Assembly: GCA_934647165.1 (NCBI GenBank)
Contig: CAKUFA010000009.1
Location: 1 to 64,000 of the forward strand
From: an uncultured Clostridia bacterium
GTDB taxonomy: Bacteria; Bacillota; Clostridia; Christensenellales; Aristaeellaceae
Direction: 5' to 3'
DNA length: 64,000 bases
Of the stretch, positions 41,481 through 49,706 are shown one piece after another. The notes under the pieces were generated by a model, which saw only the letters and a program-made list of their open reading frames with translations, searched no databases and had not been told where the DNA came from. Each line of letters opens with the position of its first letter. Position 1 is the stretch's first letter. The translations under genes were made by a program, and so were the position numbers.

Positions 41481-42971
41481 ATGCAGCAAGAGCAAGCAAA
41501 GACGGTGCGGCGCGCCAATGAGTGGATGCAGGCGCATACGCCTCAAGTGAAAAGCGCCTATAAGCCGCGTTATCATGCCAGCGTACCTTGCGGTTGGGCA
41601 AATGATCCCAATGGGCTGATCTGGTATCAGGGCGAGGCGCATCTGTTCTATCAGCATAATCCCTATGCGCCAAGATGGGATACCATGCACTGGGGGCACA
41701 TGAGCAGCACGGATCTGCTGCACTGGCACAGCCATGATGAGGCGCTTGCATCGGATATGCCTTACGACCGGGAGGTTGGATGTTTTTCCGGCACGGCGCT
41801 GGCGTGGAATGATCGGTTATGGCTGATGTATGCCGGTGCGCTGAACGGCAGGCAGCAGCAATGCCTGGCCGTGTCCACGGACGGGGAACATTTTGAAAAA
41901 ATGGCGGAAAATCCTGTGATTTCCACCGCAATGCTGCCGGAAGGCTATGCGCCGGGTGATTTCCGCGATCCTAAGCTTTTTTGCAGGGATGGCTGCTTCT
42001 ATTGTATTGCTGCCACAAGAAACGCGCGGGGCGGCAACCTGCTTTTGTATCGCGCGAAGGATTTGACGCGCTGGGAATACGTGGGCGCGCTGTTTACCCA
42101 GCAGGGGGATGGCAGTGCGTGCGATTTTCTTTTGCCGGACGGGGTGTGCGAGTGCCCTGATTATGCTGTGATTGACGGACAGGAGGTGCTGATTTTCAGC
42201 CCACAGAACCTGCCGCAGCAGGGGTATCGCTATCAAAACATAAGCTCCACTGTGTACATGATCGGACATTTGGACACGGAAACCGGGCGCTTTACTTGTG
42301 ACAGGCTGGACGAAATTGACGGCGGATTCGACTTCTATGCCGCGCAAACGATGCATTTGCCGGATGACCGCACGGTGATGATTGCATGGCAGGAAATGTG
42401 GGGACGCAATTATCCAACCCAAGCGGATGGCTGGGCGGGAAGCTTCACCTTGCCGAGAGAATTGCATGTGCAGAATGGACGCCTGGTGCAGAAACCCGTT
42501 CGGGAAGCAGAGCAGCTGTGGACGAAAACCACGCGCTATGAACGGATGCCGCTCACAGACAGTCGAAAACTGCCGGATGTGCAAGGCGATGTGGCGCAGT
42601 TGCAGCTGCTCCTGCACATGGGCAGCGCCAAACGTGCCGGTGTGACCCTGATGGGGGATGGGAAACACGAAACGCGCCTTGTTTGCGACCGCGAGGCAGG
42701 CACATTGACCCTTGACCGAAGTGATTCAGGGTTGCCGATGGGCGGCGAAGAACGCGATAAGCAGACGCGAACTGTGGACGCATGCCTGACGGGAGATGTG
42801 CTGGAACTTTGCATTTTCCTGGATGTGAGCAGCGTGGAGGCGTTCGTAGGCGGCGGAAAACAGACGCTGACGGCACATGTGTATCCGGAGCTGAACGGAA
42901 GAAGAGAGATCAGCTTCTTTGCGGAAGAAGGAGAAGCGGAGCTGCTGGAAGTGTGTTTCCATACATTGTGA
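41481..42971 (+). CDS. Glycoside hydrolase family 32 (sucrose-6-phosphate hydrolase / fructosidase)
   Basis: A 496-residue beta-fructosidase. The five-bladed propeller has the three acidic residues: Asp42 in GWANDPNGL (nucleophile), Asp163 in FRDPK (transition-state stabiliser) and Glu224 in ECPD (acid/base). FYQHNPYAPRWDTMHWGH is also typical. The C-terminal beta-sandwich spans about 345-490. No signal peptide suggests an intracellular enzyme acting on sucrose-6-phosphate or short fructans. GGAGG lies ten bases upstream. Last gene of the glycosidase run. Confidence 0.92.
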   Translation: MQQEQAKTVRRANEWMQAHTPQVKSAYKPRYHASVPCGWANDPNGLIWYQGEAHLFYQHNPYAPRWDTMHWGHMSSTDLLHWHSHDEALASDMPYDREVGCFSGTALAWNDRLWLMYAGALNGRQQQCLAVSTDGEHFEKMAENPVISTAMLPEGYAPGDFRDPKLFCRDGCFYCIAATRNARGGNLLLYRAKDLTRWEYVGALFTQQGDGSACDFLLPDGVCECPDYAVIDGQEVLIFSPQNLPQQGYRYQNISSTVYMIGHLDTETGRFTCDRLDEIDGGFDFYAAQTMHLPDDRTVMIAWQEMWGRNYPTQADGWAGSFTLPRELHVQNGRLVQKPVREAEQLWTKTTRYERMPLTDSRKLPDVQGDVAQLQLLLHMGSAKRAGVTLMGDGKHETRLVCDREAGTLTLDRSDSGLPMGGEERDKQTRTVDACLTGDVLELCIFLDVSSVEAFVGGGKQTLTAHVYPELNGRREISFFAEEGEAELLEVCFHTL

Positions 42972-42979
42972 ACAAAAAA

Positions 42980-43246
42980 GACGGCCGGGCTGTTTGCCTG
43001 ACCGTCTCAGCGTGTCGACAAAGTGGCTTTGCCACTTTGTCGAGTTTGCATTTTTCACTGTCAGCGGAGCTGACGGCCGTGAAAAATGGAAGGAAGGGTT
43101 TCGCCTTTGGCCGAAACCACCCCGCCCGACCGGCATAGCCGGTCGATACGAATCCAGTCAGAGGGGCATCATGCCCCTCCGACATTTTCTCATATGGTTT
43201 GTCGACAGTCTGAGACGGCCGGACTGTTTGCATGACCGTTTTTTTA
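42980..43246. repeat. MITE-like hairpin element flanked by a duplicated terminator
   Basis: A 26-base segment starting GACGGCCGG (42980-43005) recurs at 43214-43239 with two changes; only the second has the T-tract of a terminator. Inside them, 43002-43022 and 43198-43219 are inverted repeats of about 21 bases (19 matches). Five strong hairpins lie between: 13-bp TCGACAAAGTGGC (43015-43043), GTCAGC/GCTGAC inside TTTTTCAC/GTGAAAAA (43051-43086), GGTTTCG (43097-43118), GACCGGC (43128-43144) and GAGGGGC (43161-43179). No protein is supported. It fills the spacer between convergent genes. Confidence 0.8.
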
Positions 43247-43358
43247 TGCAGGAAACCGGGAACGATGCAAGGTTTTTTCCCCTGAGGCGAAGGAAAAGTT
43301 GCCGTTGCCGCAAGGAAGCATCAGGCGATGCGGCCGGGCAAAGCTGAAATTGTATCAG

Positions 43359-43805
43359 TCACGTGGAGGAGACGGACGCTTCCAGCTTTTGCAGAAAAGC
43401 TTCAAGCGGTACTGCCTGATATCCCCAACCAATCTGGTTTAGCCCGTCGCAGAGCAGCCGGGGGGAGCCGCGACCGGATTGCGCCATGGCCTGCAGGCGG
43501 TGGAGGATAGCCAGCTTGATTCGGCGCACCTCCTCACCGTCATCGCCAAGGGTAGTCATATCATAATCATCCGTGCGACCGCAGGGGTGCGGACAGGATG
43601 CGCAATCCGGCAGAAGGCGAAGCTTCTCGTGCTGTACCTGCCGAAGCGCCTGGTGGAGCGCAGGGGCATCCGCCCCGGAAGCGGCGGCAAGACCATCCCG
43701 GAGGATGCGCCAGCTTTCCGGTACAGGAGATGCTTCTCCGCTTTCCATGGCTCGGGCAAGGCCAATCAATGCGCCGATAAGCGCATCGGCTTCTGTGCGC
43801 GGCAT
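43359..43805 (-). CDS. Small protein of an Fe-S redox module
   Basis: A 148-residue soluble protein. It is largely helical (LIGALIGLARAMESGE..., LHQALRQVQHEKLRLL), then has CASCPHPCGRTDDYD, a Cys cluster that could bind an Fe-S centre, and a second helical half ending in LLCDGLNQIGWGYQAVPLEAFL. Similar proteins are found next to hydroxylamine-reductase genes in Clostridia, but no hcp is in this window. Its AAGGAGG lies in the last codons of the Fe-S gene upstream (gap of four bases), so the two are translated together. Function is unknown. Confidence 0.75.
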   Translation of the reverse strand: MPRTEADALIGALIGLARAMESGEASPVPESWRILRDGLAAASGADAPALHQALRQVQHEKLRLLPDCASCPHPCGRTDDYDMTTLGDDGEEVRRIKLAILHRLQAMAQSGRGSPRLLCDGLNQIGWGYQAVPLEAFLQKLEASVSST

Positions 43806-43809
43806 GGGG

Positions 43810-44502
43810 TCAGTCCTCCTTCACACGGCCATCCAGGGTGAACGTCGTCACCTGCCAGGGGACCGTCTTTCCGCTTTGATCAATGGCTTTGCGAACGGCC
43901 ATTTCCAATCCGCCGCAGCAGGGCACTTCCATGCGCACTACATGCACGCTGCGGATGTCGTTGCGCGCAAGAATTTCCGTCAGCTTCTCACTGTAGTCCA
44001 CATTGTCCAGTTTGGGGCAGCCGACGAGCGTCACGCATCCGCGCATGTAGTCCTGATGGAGCTGTGCATAGGCAAACGCCGTGCAGTCGGCCGCAATCAG
44101 CAGCTTGGCATTCGCAAAGTAGGGCGCGTTTACCGGGACGAGTTTGATTTGACACGGCCACTGGGCAAGCTGCGAGGATTGTGCGGCCTGCTGTGTGCAA
44201 GGAGATTGCGCTTCCCGGCGGAATTGATGCAGCTGATGTCCCGGACATCCGCCCTGGTGTGCCTTGGCACGTTTGCTGGCCAGCACAGCCTGCTCGTCAT
44301 AGGCGGCGGCTTCGCGTTCAACAAAAGTGATGGCGCCGGTGGGGCAGGCGGGCAAACAGTCGCCCAGTCCATCGCAATAGTCATCACGCATCAGGTGCGC
44401 TTTGCCGTTCACCATGCCGATGGCACCTTCATGGCAGGCAGCTGCGCAGGCGCCGCAGCCGTTGCACTTTTCTTCATCTATATGAATGATTCTCCGTTTC
44501 AT
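43810..44502 (-). CDS. 4Fe-4S dicluster ferredoxin-domain protein
   Basis: A 230-residue protein. An N-terminal ferredoxin domain has Cys13, Cys16, Cys19 and Cys23 (CNGCGACAAACHEGAI) and a second cluster set Cys43, Cys49 and Cys53 (CDGLGDCLPACPTG). The C-terminal half has further Cys-rich positions (LVGCPKLDNVDYSEKL and MEVPCCGGLEMAV). It probably passes electrons in the cytoplasm. The start at 44502 follows AAGGAGGTG; the longer frame to 45033 runs antisense through the Crp/Fnr gene and is rejected. It is divergent from that regulator and likely its target. Confidence 0.88.
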   Translation of the reverse strand: MKRRIIHIDEEKCNGCGACAAACHEGAIGMVNGKAHLMRDDYCDGLGDCLPACPTGAITFVEREAAAYDEQAVLASKRAKAHQGGCPGHQLHQFRREAQSPCTQQAAQSSQLAQWPCQIKLVPVNAPYFANAKLLIAADCTAFAYAQLHQDYMRGCVTLVGCPKLDNVDYSEKLTEILARNDIRSVHVVRMEVPCCGGLEMAVRKAIDQSGKTVPWQVTTFTLDGRVKED

Positions 44503-44513
44503 GGGAACACCTC

Positions 44514-44573
44514 CTTGTGTTTTCGGGATGATTATAGTACAATGCGGGCAGAATGTCTGTTGGAAATCCAACA
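44514..44573 (+). promoter_or_regulatory. Divergent promoter region with a Crp/Fnr-type palindrome
   Basis: For the regulator: TTGTGT (44514-44519), 17 bases, TACAAT (44537-44542). The minus-strand gene has a TATAAT (44530-44535) in the same region. TGTTGGA-AA-TCCAACA (44558-44573) is a perfect 7-bp-arm palindrome between the promoter and the regulator's Shine-Dalgarno site. It is the best candidate for the Crp/Fnr operator. Confidence 0.6.
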
Positions 44574-44586
44574 AGGAGGAACAAAA

Positions 44587-45258
44587 ATGCAGGAGTTTTT
44601 GCCTGTTTTGCGACGCTCGCCTGTGTTTGCCGGCATGATGGATGAAGAAATTTTGTCCAGCCTGCATTGCCTGAGCGCACAGGTCGTTTTCCGGGCGAAG
44701 CATGCAATCATTCTTCGTGAAGGGGACACAACGCGATGCATGGGCGTGCTCCTCAAGGGGTGCGCGCTGGTGATGCAGACGGACGTGTGGGGACGCCGCC
44801 ACCTGATGCATTATGTGGAAACAGGGGATTCCTTTGCCGAACCCTTTGCTGCGGCGGGTACACCGCTGAACATGACTGTTACGGCGAACGAGGATTGCAG
44901 CGTGCTGCTGCTGGATATGGATCGGGTGCTGCACGTGTGCCCTTCCGGCTGTACGCACCATCATCGGCTGGTGAGCAATCTGGTGGCGGTGCTGGCCGGA
45001 AAAACGTTGCAGCTTAACGAAAAGCTGACGCATATGAGCCGCCGCACCACAAGAGAAAAGCTGCTGAGCTATTTATCCGCACAAAGCCAGAAGCAGGGAA
45101 CGCGGAAGTTTGCCATACCCTATGATCGCCAGCAGCTGGCGGATTTCCTGTGTGTGGACAGGGCTGCCATGTCAGCGGAGCTGTCCCGGCTGCAAAAAGA
45201 AGGTGTGCTAGAAACGCGGAAGAATCGGTTTGTGCTTCAGGATATGCCGGAAATCTAA
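44587..45258 (+). CDS. Crp/Fnr-family transcriptional regulator
   Basis: A 223-residue regulator. The cyclic-nucleotide-like beta-barrel (about 15-130) contains FRAKHAIILREGDTTRCMGVLLKG. The long dimer helix follows, then a Crp-type helix-turn-helix near 165-205 (RQQLADFLCVDRAAMSAELSRLQKEG). It has no N-terminal Fnr Cys cluster, but several Cys lie in the sensor (VCPSGCTHHH, about 119-126), so redox, haem or NO sensing is possible. AAGGAGG precedes the ATG by seven bases. It diverges from the Fe-S pair, which it probably controls. Confidence 0.9.
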   Translation: MQEFLPVLRRSPVFAGMMDEEILSSLHCLSAQVVFRAKHAIILREGDTTRCMGVLLKGCALVMQTDVWGRRHLMHYVETGDSFAEPFAAAGTPLNMTVTANEDCSVLLLDMDRVLHVCPSGCTHHHRLVSNLVAVLAGKTLQLNEKLTHMSRRTTREKLLSYLSAQSQKQGTRKFAIPYDRQQLADFLCVDRAAMSAELSRLQKEGVLETRKNRFVLQDMPEI

Positions 45259-45263
45259 ATGCA

Positions 45264-45292
45264 AAAAGGCATCCCCGCGGGGATGCCTTTTG
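45264..45292. terminator. Bidirectional terminator after the Crp/Fnr gene
   Basis: A 14-bp near-continuous palindrome AAAAGGCATCCCC/GGGGATGCCTTTT. It ends the Crp/Fnr gene and the minus-strand small ORF at 45303-45521. Confidence 0.9.
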
Positions 45293-45302
45293 TGCTTTGA
45301 CA

Positions 45303-45521
45303 TCAGTTATCCAATTCGTAGGCAACAATGGCGGCCAACTCGATTGTGCGGTAGGTGCCGTTGCAGCTTTGCTGGTAGATGTTGTCCGCCTGCATATTCT
45401 GGTTGGAAAAGGAGGACATAACGCTGCTGATTTACGACGCATGGGACGAGGCCAATGCGCTGGAAGTGCATAGCAGCATCATGGCGACCACGAGACAAAG
45501 AACCCGTTTGACAGTGTTCAT
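45303..45521 (-). pseudogene. Small secreted protein gene interrupted by an in-frame TAA
   Basis: A 72-codon frame from an ATG with GGAGGG seven bases upstream. Codons 1-29 encode a clear signal peptide (MNTVKRVLCLVVAMMLLCTS, cleavage after ALA). Codon 30 is TAA (45432-45434). The same frame then runs open to TGA at 45303, with a plausible mature sequence (NQNMQADNIYQQSCNGTYRT, ending ELAAIVAYELDN). Its promoter is close to consensus. Either the gene is dead by one nonsense change, the base call is wrong, or the stop is bypassed. TAA is not a normal recoding stop in this lineage. Confidence 0.6.
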
Positions 45522-45561
45522 TCTATTTCCCTCCCGAGCGCGTACCGGCGCGTATGGCTAC

Positions 45562-45589
45562 ATTATAAGACGAAGAATGGAAATGTCAA
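45562..45589 (-). promoter_or_regulatory. Strong promoter of the interrupted small secreted gene
   Basis: TTGACA (45584-45589), 16 bases, TATAAT (45562-45567). Both hexamers are perfect, about 40 bases before the ATG. Confidence 0.75.
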
Positions 45590-45643
45590 CGGCTGTCGAA
45601 AAAGCATGAAAAAGGAAATTCAAGCATCCACAAAAAGCTGTGT

Positions 45644-47035
45644 TTACGAATGTTCGCGACGAACAGGCCATAACCGTTGACTGGATTCATTCCATTTAAT
45701 ATCCGTGCCGTTGTGCTGCGTTGCAGCACGGGGCGTGGGGCTTGCAAAACGTGCTGCGGGAACAGAGGGCGATTTGCACGTTTTTTTCTCCCTTTTGCTG
45801 CTTTTGCCTGCGGGTTTGGAGGGCTTGCCGGTGGAATGATCCGTTTTGATGGAGCCGGACAGTATCAATGCCTTGCGGGCGCACACCGGGCCGATCATTT
45901 CATACAGCACAGAGGAAGAAAGAATGATTGTGCTCAGCAGCGACCCGGAGGACTCCGGCAGAATGCGCTGTGCCAACACAGCCAGGCCAATGCTGACGCC
46001 GGCCTGCGGAATCAATGCCAGTCCCAAATAGCGGCGAACACTTTCTGTGCAGCCTGTCATCCGCGCGCCAAGATAGGAACCGAGGAATTTGCCGACAATG
46101 CGCACTGCGAAATAGGCGATGCCGATGATGCCGACTGTGCCCAGGGAGTTCAGATTCAACCGCATGCCGGAAAGAACAAAAAACAGGACGTTGATAGGGG
46201 GCGTGATGCGGTTCACCTGCTTGAAGAGCTCCTTATCATGCGTAACGTTGGCACAAGTGGCGCCAAGCACCATGCAGCCAAGCAAGGGAGAAATATCCAT
46301 GGCCGCACAAACACCCGCAAGCAGGAACACCGCCGAACAAACAAGAACCAGGCGGTGATCCGTGGAACGGCCACGAAGGAGAGCGCACAGTGCGCGCCCA
46401 AGCAAATAGGCTAAGAGCATGGCGCCGAGGCTCATCAGCAGGGGCATCAGCGCGCTTTGCCACTGAAAGCTTGCGCTCTGCTCCGCACCGGCGGAGATGG
46501 CGGCGCATACGCTGAAGGCCAGCAACGCAACCGCATCATCCATGGCGACAACCTGAATCAGGGTGTTCACAAAATCGCCCTTTGCACGGTATTGCCGGAT
46601 GGTCATCAAGCTGGAAGCGGGCGCGGTGGCACTGCCGATGGCGCCAAGCAGCAGTGAAAAAGGCAAAGAAAGCCGGAACACGGTGAGCATAACCATGGAG
46701 ACGACGGCAGCCGTAACCAGCGCTTCCATAAGCGTGAGAACAATCACACGGGAACCTTGACCGCGCAGGTGATCAATTCGCAGATAGCGACCCACGCCGA
46801 AAGCGATGAAGGATAGCGCCACATCCGTAAGAAATTCCATTCCCCCGGCAATCGAAGATGGAATCAGATTAAGCGCATAAGGGCCAATGGCCACACCTGC
46901 CAGAATATAGCCTGTTACATTGGGCAAGTGCAGCAATTTTGTGATACGGGACATGCCGAAGCCCGCAAGCCATAGAATGGTGACCGACAGCAGAATTTGT
47001 GCAGTGGCAGAGAGTTGCATAAAGTATGTCTGCAT
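45644..47035 (-). CDS. CPA2-family cation:proton antiporter
   Basis: A 463-residue integral membrane protein with about 12 helices (residues 8-385), of the Na/H or K/H exchanger type. Typical segments are LPNVTGYILAGVAIGPYAL, ALSFIAFGVGRYL, GAIGSATAPASSL and VAMDDAVALLAFSVCAA, whose paired Asp residues fit the ion site, plus IPQAGVSIGLAVLAQRI. A basic, Ser/Lys/Pro-rich cytoplasmic tail (about 395-463) replaces the TrkA-N domain of KefB. The start follows AGGAGG by seven bases. It diverges from a LysR regulator, its probable controller. Confidence 0.9.
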   Translation of the reverse strand: MQTYFMQLSATAQILLSVTILWLAGFGMSRITKLLHLPNVTGYILAGVAIGPYALNLIPSSIAGGMEFLTDVALSFIAFGVGRYLRIDHLRGQGSRVIVLTLMEALVTAAVVSMVMLTVFRLSLPFSLLLGAIGSATAPASSLMTIRQYRAKGDFVNTLIQVVAMDDAVALLAFSVCAAISAGAEQSASFQWQSALMPLLMSLGAMLLAYLLGRALCALLRGRSTDHRLVLVCSAVFLLAGVCAAMDISPLLGCMVLGATCANVTHDKELFKQVNRITPPINVLFFVLSGMRLNLNSLGTVGIIGIAYFAVRIVGKFLGSYLGARMTGCTESVRRYLGLALIPQAGVSIGLAVLAQRILPESSGSLLSTIILSSSVLYEMIGPVCARKALILSGSIKTDHSTGKPSKPAGKSSKREKKTCKSPSVPAARFASPTPRAATQHNGTDIKWNESSQRLWPVRREHS

Positions 47036-47168
47036 AAAACAACCTCCTGAAAACTCAAGTGCCTTGAGAAGATGGGGTTGATTTTAGCAAACAAGTATGA
47101 TAAAATCAAATGATAAAAATTGATAACATGATAAATGCACTTTATAAATAGTAAGAAAGGTGAGAATA

Positions 47169-48059
47169 ATGACCTTTACAGATCCAAGGCTGATAACGCT
47201 CCTTTGCGTGGTGAAGGAGGGCGGATATACCGCTGCTGCACGGACATTGGCGCTTTCGCAGCCGGCGGTGAGTTATCATATTCGCGGTTTGGAACAGGAA
47301 CTATCCATTAAAATTTTTTATCATAATACAAAAAAACTTATCCTTACACCAGAGGGCAAGATATTGGTAAAATATGCCACAAGATTGCAGAACATCAGCG
47401 AAAACGCCATGCGTGCACTTTCGGAAAGCCGCGGCCAGCTTCGGCATTTCACGGTTGGCGTTACGCCGACATGCGGCGAGACACTGATTGGACGGGTGTT
47501 TACGGCTTACAGCAGCGCACATCCGCATACCAACATCAGCCTTGTGACAGGAACGCTGGAACAGTTGTGCGATCAACTGACAAGCTATGAGCTGGATTTG
47601 GCCATTGTGGAAGGGTCGGTTTCGCCAAAGCATTGCCATGCGGAGCTGCTGGATATGGATTATTTGTGTGTTGTGATGTCGCCGAAACACCGCCTGGCGC
47701 ATCACAGCGCGATAACGCTGGAAGAGCTGAAACAGGAAAGTCTCATCCTGCGGCGCGAGGAAGCGGGAACCCGCCGGTTATTTGAAAGCGCCTTGACCGG
47801 TCACCTGGAGGATATTCGCAATTTTGATGTGCGCCTGGAGATGGACAGCATTACTGCCATCAAGGAATTGGTGGCGGATCAGCTGGGGGTAACGGTTATG
47901 GCGCACAGTGCCTGCCGCGAGGAAACGGCTGCCGGCAAGCTGGTGGCCGTTCCCATTGAGGGTATGCGCATGATTCGGGAAATCAACATTCTCTGCCAGG
48001 ATGACTTTGACCATCCGGAAGTGCTGGAGGAAATTCGGAAAATATACGCGTCTTTGTAA
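47169..48059 (+). CDS. LysR-family transcriptional regulator
   Basis: A 296-residue regulator. The N-terminal helix-turn-helix (about 3-62) is LITLLCVVKEGGYTAAARTLALSQPAVSYHIRGLEQEL in two adjoining blocks. The substrate-binding domain (about 92-293) contains FTVGVTPTCGETL, DLAIVEG and LEMDSITAIKELVADQLGV. The start at 47169 follows AAAGGTGAG by a few bases; a GTG at 47160 falls within that site. The A/T-rich spacer to the divergent antiporter has ATCAA-N-TTGAT (about 47106-47126), a possible T-N11-A type LysR site. Confidence 0.9.
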   Translation: MTFTDPRLITLLCVVKEGGYTAAARTLALSQPAVSYHIRGLEQELSIKIFYHNTKKLILTPEGKILVKYATRLQNISENAMRALSESRGQLRHFTVGVTPTCGETLIGRVFTAYSSAHPHTNISLVTGTLEQLCDQLTSYELDLAIVEGSVSPKHCHAELLDMDYLCVVMSPKHRLAHHSAITLEELKQESLILRREEAGTRRLFESALTGHLEDIRNFDVRLEMDSITAIKELVADQLGVTVMAHSACREETAAGKLVAVPIEGMRMIREINILCQDDFDHPEVLEEIRKIYASL

Positions 48060-48102
48060 AACAATCCCCTTCCTGATGAGACAGGAAGGGGATTGTTTTT
48101 TA
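48057..48102. terminator. Bidirectional terminator between lysR and brnQ
   Basis: A 15-bp perfect stem ACAATCCCCTTCCTG/CAGGAAGGGGATTGT with a 6-base loop, then T7. It overlaps the end of brnQ. Confidence 0.92.
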
Positions 48103-49458
48103 TGCTGCTTGCTGCTTGCGCGTGCGGCCGAAGTGCACTGCCAGGCCGATGAGAAGGCCAATCAGTGCCGGGCAAACCCAACCAAGACCGAGATCTGACA
48201 AGGGAAGGAAGTTGCCGATTGCAGTGATGAAACCATTCAGATGCAGGGTTTCGCGTACATTTGCGGGCAGCGAGAAAAGCAGGTCATAGACCGCCGAGAT
48301 GAGGGTGAAGGCGATCGTCCAGGCATACACGGCACGGTCGTTGTGGAAATAACGGCCAAACAGCGCCAATAGAATCAACACCATGGCCAGCGGATACAGG
48401 AACATGAGCACCGGAGCAGAGTAGCTGGTGATGCTGCTCAGTCCCACTGTTGCGATGAGGAAGGAAACCACCGTGAAGAGAATGGCCCACAGGCGATAGC
48501 TGGGTCCTTTTGGGAAAATGGCCTTGAATGCCTCCGAACAGCTGGTGATGAGACCCACGGCAGTCTTCAGGCAGGCGAGGGTTACGGTTGCAGCCAGCAC
48601 CCAGTAGCCCCAATCGCCCAGTTGGTGCTTGGCGATCTCCGCCAGCGCGATACCGCCGTTTTCACTGACAGCAAGATAGCTGCGGCTTTTGTCGCCCATG
48701 AAAGCAACCGCCACATAAATGAGCCCCATAAACAGGCAGCTGAAGATGCCTGAACGGACGGTCGCACCGGCAACGGCTCCGGGCTCCTGCACACCGAGAT
48801 CACGGATGACCTGCACTACCACAATGCCGAAGGCAAGTCCAGCCAGCGCGTCCATGGTGTTGTAGCCCTCCAGGAAACCACTGAACAGGGGCTGTGCGGC
48901 GTAGTTGCCCTCAGGCGCAATTTCCGCAATGGGCAAGCCGGGGGCAAAAAGCGACACAAAAACCAGAATGCCAAGGAATACCAGGAACACAGGCGTGAGA
49001 ATTTTGCCCACCCACATGAGAATTTTGCCGGGCTTAAGCGACAAAGCCAGCGCCGCGGCAAAAAAGCACAGCGAGAACAGCCACGACGCGGCATTGCCGC
49101 TGTCGGGCGGCAGCAGGTGTTCCACACCTACCGTGAAGGACGTGGCAGCACAGCGGGGAATAGCGAAAAATGGGCCAATGGTGAGATACAGCAGGCAAGT
49201 GAAAAACATGCCATAGGGTTTGCCGACCTTGCAGCTGAGCTGATACAGCCCTTCGCTGCGGCTGCTGCCCAGCGCGGCTACCGCCAGCAGAGGAAGACCG
49301 ACGGCGGTAATCAACAGCCCCACCATAGCCGGTCCAATGTTGCTGCCCGCCATCTGTCCCAGATGAACGGGGAAAATAAGGTTTCCTGCGCCAAAGAATA
49401 GACCGAAGAGCATAATGGCTACCGACATATACCCCTGCCAGGTCAGTTTCTTTTGCAT
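48100..49458 (-). CDS. brnQ: Branched-chain amino acid transporter BrnQ
   Basis: A 452-residue, 12-helix sodium-coupled carrier for leucine, isoleucine and valine (LIVCS family). Signature segments are MLFGLFFGAGNLIFPVHLGQMAG, AIPRCAATSFTVGVEHLL and GFLEGYNTMDALAGLAFGIVVV in shorter blocks. The start at 49458 follows AAGGAG by nine bases; the frame open to 49659 lacks support. The 248-base region upstream shows no T-box (no GGUGG antiterminator bulge), so the control mechanism is unknown. The last residues overlap the shared terminator. Confidence 0.93.
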   Translation of the reverse strand: MQKKLTWQGYMSVAIMLFGLFFGAGNLIFPVHLGQMAGSNIGPAMVGLLITAVGLPLLAVAALGSSRSEGLYQLSCKVGKPYGMFFTCLLYLTIGPFFAIPRCAATSFTVGVEHLLPPDSGNAASWLFSLCFFAAALALSLKPGKILMWVGKILTPVFLVFLGILVFVSLFAPGLPIAEIAPEGNYAAQPLFSGFLEGYNTMDALAGLAFGIVVVQVIRDLGVQEPGAVAGATVRSGIFSCLFMGLIYVAVAFMGDKSRSYLAVSENGGIALAEIAKHQLGDWGYWVLAATVTLACLKTAVGLITSCSEAFKAIFPKGPSYRLWAILFTVVSFLIATVGLSSITSYSAPVLMFLYPLAMVLILLALFGRYFHNDRAVYAWTIAFTLISAVYDLLFSLPANVRETLHLNGFITAIGNFLPLSDLGLGWVCPALIGLLIGLAVHFGRTRKQQAA

Positions 49459-49706
49459 ACTCCATCGCTCCTTCCGTATAATGCCTTTTTGCTGCCCATG
49501 CGTGCAAAAAAGTGAATTTTGAACATTGTACAGGAAGAAAAGCAAATAGTCCATAGGGAAATGCGAAAAACGGAAAATTTTCTTCTGAAACGACCATGAG
49601 GAATGCATACAAGTGAAAGATAAAAAGGAAAATCCTGCAAATTTGAAAGCGGGAACCATGGCGGGAAAGAAACAGCAGACCGATTTTTAATGATGAAAGG
49701 CAAGCG

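Noticed and set aside
49459..49706. T-box or leader peptide upstream of brnQ
   Set aside because: No T-box motif and no branched-chain-rich short ORF with a good ribosome site was seen.
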